Below are positions 61,051 to 64,000 of a stretch of 64,000 nucleotides of DNA, piece by piece. The DNA is from Neopestalotiopsis rosae. Taxonomy: Eukaryota > Ascomycota > Sordariomycetes > Amphisphaeriales > Sporocadaceae. The translations under genes were made by a program, and so were the position numbers. Location of the stretch: contig JALGAS010000001.1 of NCBI GenBank assembly GCA_023078685.1, positions 186,001-250,000 on the forward strand. The letters run 5' to 3'. The notes below the pieces were generated by a model. The model was not told where the DNA came from, did no database searches, and was given only the letters and a program-made list of their open reading frames with translations. Numbering within the stretch: the stretch's first letter is position 1; every line of letters begins with the position of its first letter.

Positions 61051-64000
61051 ATGGCGTCCAGGTAAGCATCTACCAGAATCTGGCATGACCTACCAGTGCT
61101 AACAGCTTCACAGATTGGATCGCCTCGTCACGTAAGTATCACCAACTTTTACAGTTTCATGAATCTGAAATGCGCTTCTCAGTGGCTATATTGTCACAGG
61201 AAACGACATATTCCTCAAACGCCAGCAAACTTTTAGCTCCGCGGTTACTAACAAGCGTATAGGATCCTTGAGACTGGCAGCACAAAGTTGATCAAGGATA
61301 CTGCAGTTAATCAACTTGCTGACTGGCAAAAGCAGCATCCCGAGGAACTTTTCAATCTCTTGTCCAGAGTAGTCCCATACCTTCATCATAAAGATTGGGA
61401 CACGAGGGCTACTGCTGGCAAGGCGATTGGCAAGATCGTGGAAAATGCAGCATGCTACGATCCGAATGAGGACGAAGATCCTTCCTCTGCAAAAAAGGAA
61501 GAGCGTGAACAAAATGGGCACATTAAGAAGGAAGAAGAGCCTGTGGTCACGATCAGCTCCGAACTGTTCAGCCTGGATAATCTAGATGTCTCCATGATTC
61601 TCAAGTATGGTCGAGAATTGCTCAGGACGGGAAGCGTAGATCTCGGCGTGGCCAGCCTGGAGCCACAGGCACGACTCGTTCATCAGAAGAAGACTTTGCT
61701 AGGCCGTCTCGGTCTTCTCGGTCGCCCTTTCGCAGACGACGAAATACCGATTCAGATCGAAAAATCAGCAAGCCCCATGACACCTCAGGATGCCCCACCC
61801 AATGGCAATGGTGTCGGTCGACAAGAAAGCACTGGAGGCTCAGGACAAGCTGGGGAGGATTCAGGACTGAGCGCAAGACAGCTCAATCAGCTACGACGCA
61901 AAAGAAAGCGAGATGCGCAAAACGCCGCTAAGGGCAAAGGTGGCTTTGGTGACCTCTCGATCCGCCGCTCTTTCACGGACAAATCGGATATTGATGACAC
62001 TCCCATGGCAGATACTGACTCAAAGAAGAACGGTAAAGCCGACTACTTCTCGTTGGAGCGCCCGGACGACGTGGATGAAGACAGCAAAGTTGTCTCTGAG
62101 TATAAGGGCCCTGTCATTCCCATCAAATCCGAAATAGAGACGAAGGACGAGCTTCAGGGTAGCGAGTGGCCATACGAGCGACTCTGCGATTTCTTGAAAA
62201 TCGACCTATTTGACCCCCAATGGGAGACCAGACATGGTGCGGCACTCGGTCTCCGGGAGATTTTGAGGGTACATGGTGCCGGCGCGGGACGACTGAGAGG
62301 GAAAAGCAGGAGCGATAATGACGCCCTGAATCGAGCCTGGCTCGACGACATGGCGTGCCGGCTCTGCTGCGTCCTGATGCTTGACAGATTCACAGACTAT
62401 GCATCGGATACCTCGGTTGCTCCCATCAGGGAGACTGTAGGCCAAACGCTTGGTTCGTTCTTGAAGCATATCCCTCCAGCGTCAGTTTACAGCATATACC
62501 GAATCCTGCACCGTATGGTTATGCAGCAAGAGGACCTTGGCTTGGATCGCCAGATCTGGTCAGTCTGCCATGGAGGCATGGTAGGCTTGCGCTATGTCGT
62601 GGCTGTCAGAAAAGACTTGCTACTTCAGCATAACGACCTGATTGATGGAATCATCCAGGCGGTGATGAAGGGCCTTGGTGACCACGACGACGACGTCCGA
62701 TCTGTCAGTGCTGCAACGCTCATTCCAATGGCCTCAGAATTTGTTGCTATGCGCCCACACATATTAAATGAGCTCATCAACATTGTATGGGAAAGCTTGT
62801 CGACCCTGGGCGACGATCTGAGTGCGAGCACGGGAAAGATTATGGATCTTTTAGCTACGCTCTGTGGTTTCCCCGAAGTGTTGGAGGCCATGAAGAAATC
62901 CGCACTGGAAGATGAGGAGCGCTCTTTCAAGCAGCTGGTCCCACGTCTATATCCATTCCTCAGACATACCATTACATCAGTCCGTCTCGCTGTACTGAAG
63001 GCCCTCATGACTTTTGTACACCTGGGCGAGGAATCGCTCGGCTGGCTAGATGGCAAAACTCTACGTCTCATCTTTCAAAATCTGTTGGTCGAACGAGACA
63101 GCGCTACACTACATATGTCGATGGATCTTTGGCTTGCACTCGTTCAGTGCTTGGCAAAGAATCCTGAGCATCTAGCTCAAGAGTTCCTTCCCCATATCGA
63201 CGCCTTAATGCAGCTCACCTTGCACCCCGTTGGCGTCTCACGAAACCCAATCCCAATGAACGGATCTCTATTTCAAAAGCCTTCAGGTGGTACATATTCC
63301 ATCGCTGGCTTCGCATCCCAGACCCCGCACAAGGGTTCTGAAACGGAAGGGGAGAGAGCAGCAAAAAGGCGCAGAAAATCCACCAAGGTTGATGAGGCAC
63401 CCGCCCCAACTCACTCTCATGATCTCGACGGTCACATGATGCAAGGCGATGTGGATCTTGTTGGCATGGATACTTTGATTCGGTCACGTATCTTTGCAGG
63501 CAGGGCTATGGGCTTCATTATGTCACTTGTCCCGACATCTAGACTGGAGGCTTTTGATGCGACACTCATGCCTGGGTTTACCTCGTCATACTCATCAACG
63601 CAATTATCCGCATGCCTGATTGTTGATGAGTACTCCAAGAACTCTGCAAATGCCAGCTCGGAGCAACGATATGTTGACGAGCTTCAGAAAATTATTGAGT
63701 CTGAGAGGCCTTTGCATTACCGCGATCTTGTGAGTTATGTTCAGCGCGTGCGGTCACAGTGTGCGCAGCTGGTCAACTTGTTCCGTGACCATGGCAAGGT
63801 ATCGCAGAGTAAACTGCCAACCCTGCCTGTAGTTGTTCAGGGTGAGGCAGAAGCGGGACCGACAGCCTTTTCTATCTCGATCGCCGAAAAGTGCGTGGGA
63901 GACGACTTCGAGCGACTTCGCAAGGCCATGGCCCCGGCTCAACGCCTTATTACCACGAACGATCTCATGGAGGCGAAGAAATCGACAACAACAGCCATTC
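61051..64000 (+). CDS. MOT1: MOT1/BTAF1 TBP-removing ATPase, 5' part
   Basis: Swi2/Snf2-family ATPase that strips TBP from DNA. Only the N-terminal half (about 922 residues) is present; the frame is still open at 64000, so the ATPase domain lies beyond the window. Two tiny exons (61051-61061, 11 nt; 61114-61131, 18 nt) precede a long exon from 61263. They join to MASRLDRLVTILETGSTKL, the conserved Mot1 start, which fixes the unusual exon structure. HEAT-repeat blocks follow: QLADWQKQHPEELFNLL, HKDWDTRATAGKAIGKIVE, later GSEWPYERLCDFLKIDLFDP and WETRHGAALGLREILR, a Mot1 hallmark. A basic stretch (LRRKRKRDAQNAAKGKG) resembles a nuclear signal. Introns have CTAAC branch words (61098-61103 and 61248-61252). 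Confidence 0.95.

Overview
The window is nuclear DNA of a filamentous ascomycete (Pezizomycotina). Many short introns (about 50-110 nt) have GTAAGT-like donors, CTAAC-like branch sites and YAG acceptors. The gene set also fits: a Ste12 factor with two C-terminal C2H2 fingers (absent from yeast Ste12), plus Bud4, coronin, Smc3 and a 2EXR-domain gene. Protein style suggests Sordariomycetes, perhaps Hypocreales; the genus cannot be told. No operons, CRISPR arrays or intact transposons are seen.

Layout. Positions 1-12600 are a gene-poor stretch with microsatellites and no convincing gene, followed by a pyrimidine-rich leader and STE12 (13600-16069, +). FAF1 (-) converges on STE12 and shares a 500-bp divergent promoter with HIS6 (+). 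DML1/misato (-) follows, then an AhpC/TSA-like protein (+), convergent with the large anillin-like BUD4 gene (-, 25336-30007). A 3.8-kb gap leads to a 2EXR-domain gene (+) with two tandem-repeat loci. Next come POB3 (FACT, -) divergent from coronin (+), a P3A proton ATPase (-), a 3.1-kb gap, DBP9 (+), a small unrecognised Ala/Glu-rich gene (+), SMC3 (-), a 4.3-kb gap, and the 5' half of MOT1 (+), cut by the window end.

The set is mostly core housekeeping: ribosome biogenesis (FAF1, DBP9), chromatin and transcription (POB3, MOT1, SMC3), histidine synthesis (HIS6), cytoskeleton, septation and organelle inheritance (BUD4, coronin, DML1), membrane energisation (H+-ATPase), and one developmental or virulence regulator (STE12). 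The genes are not a functional cluster. I did not find a new multi-gene system. The best leads are an in-frame STE12 cassette exon that removes exactly one zinc finger, the interrupted and repeat-laden 2EXR locus, the unrecognised 203-aa gene with two possible starts, and the long gene desert upstream of STE12. All exon joins were worked out by hand from splice consensus and reading-frame continuity; no RNA evidence was available.
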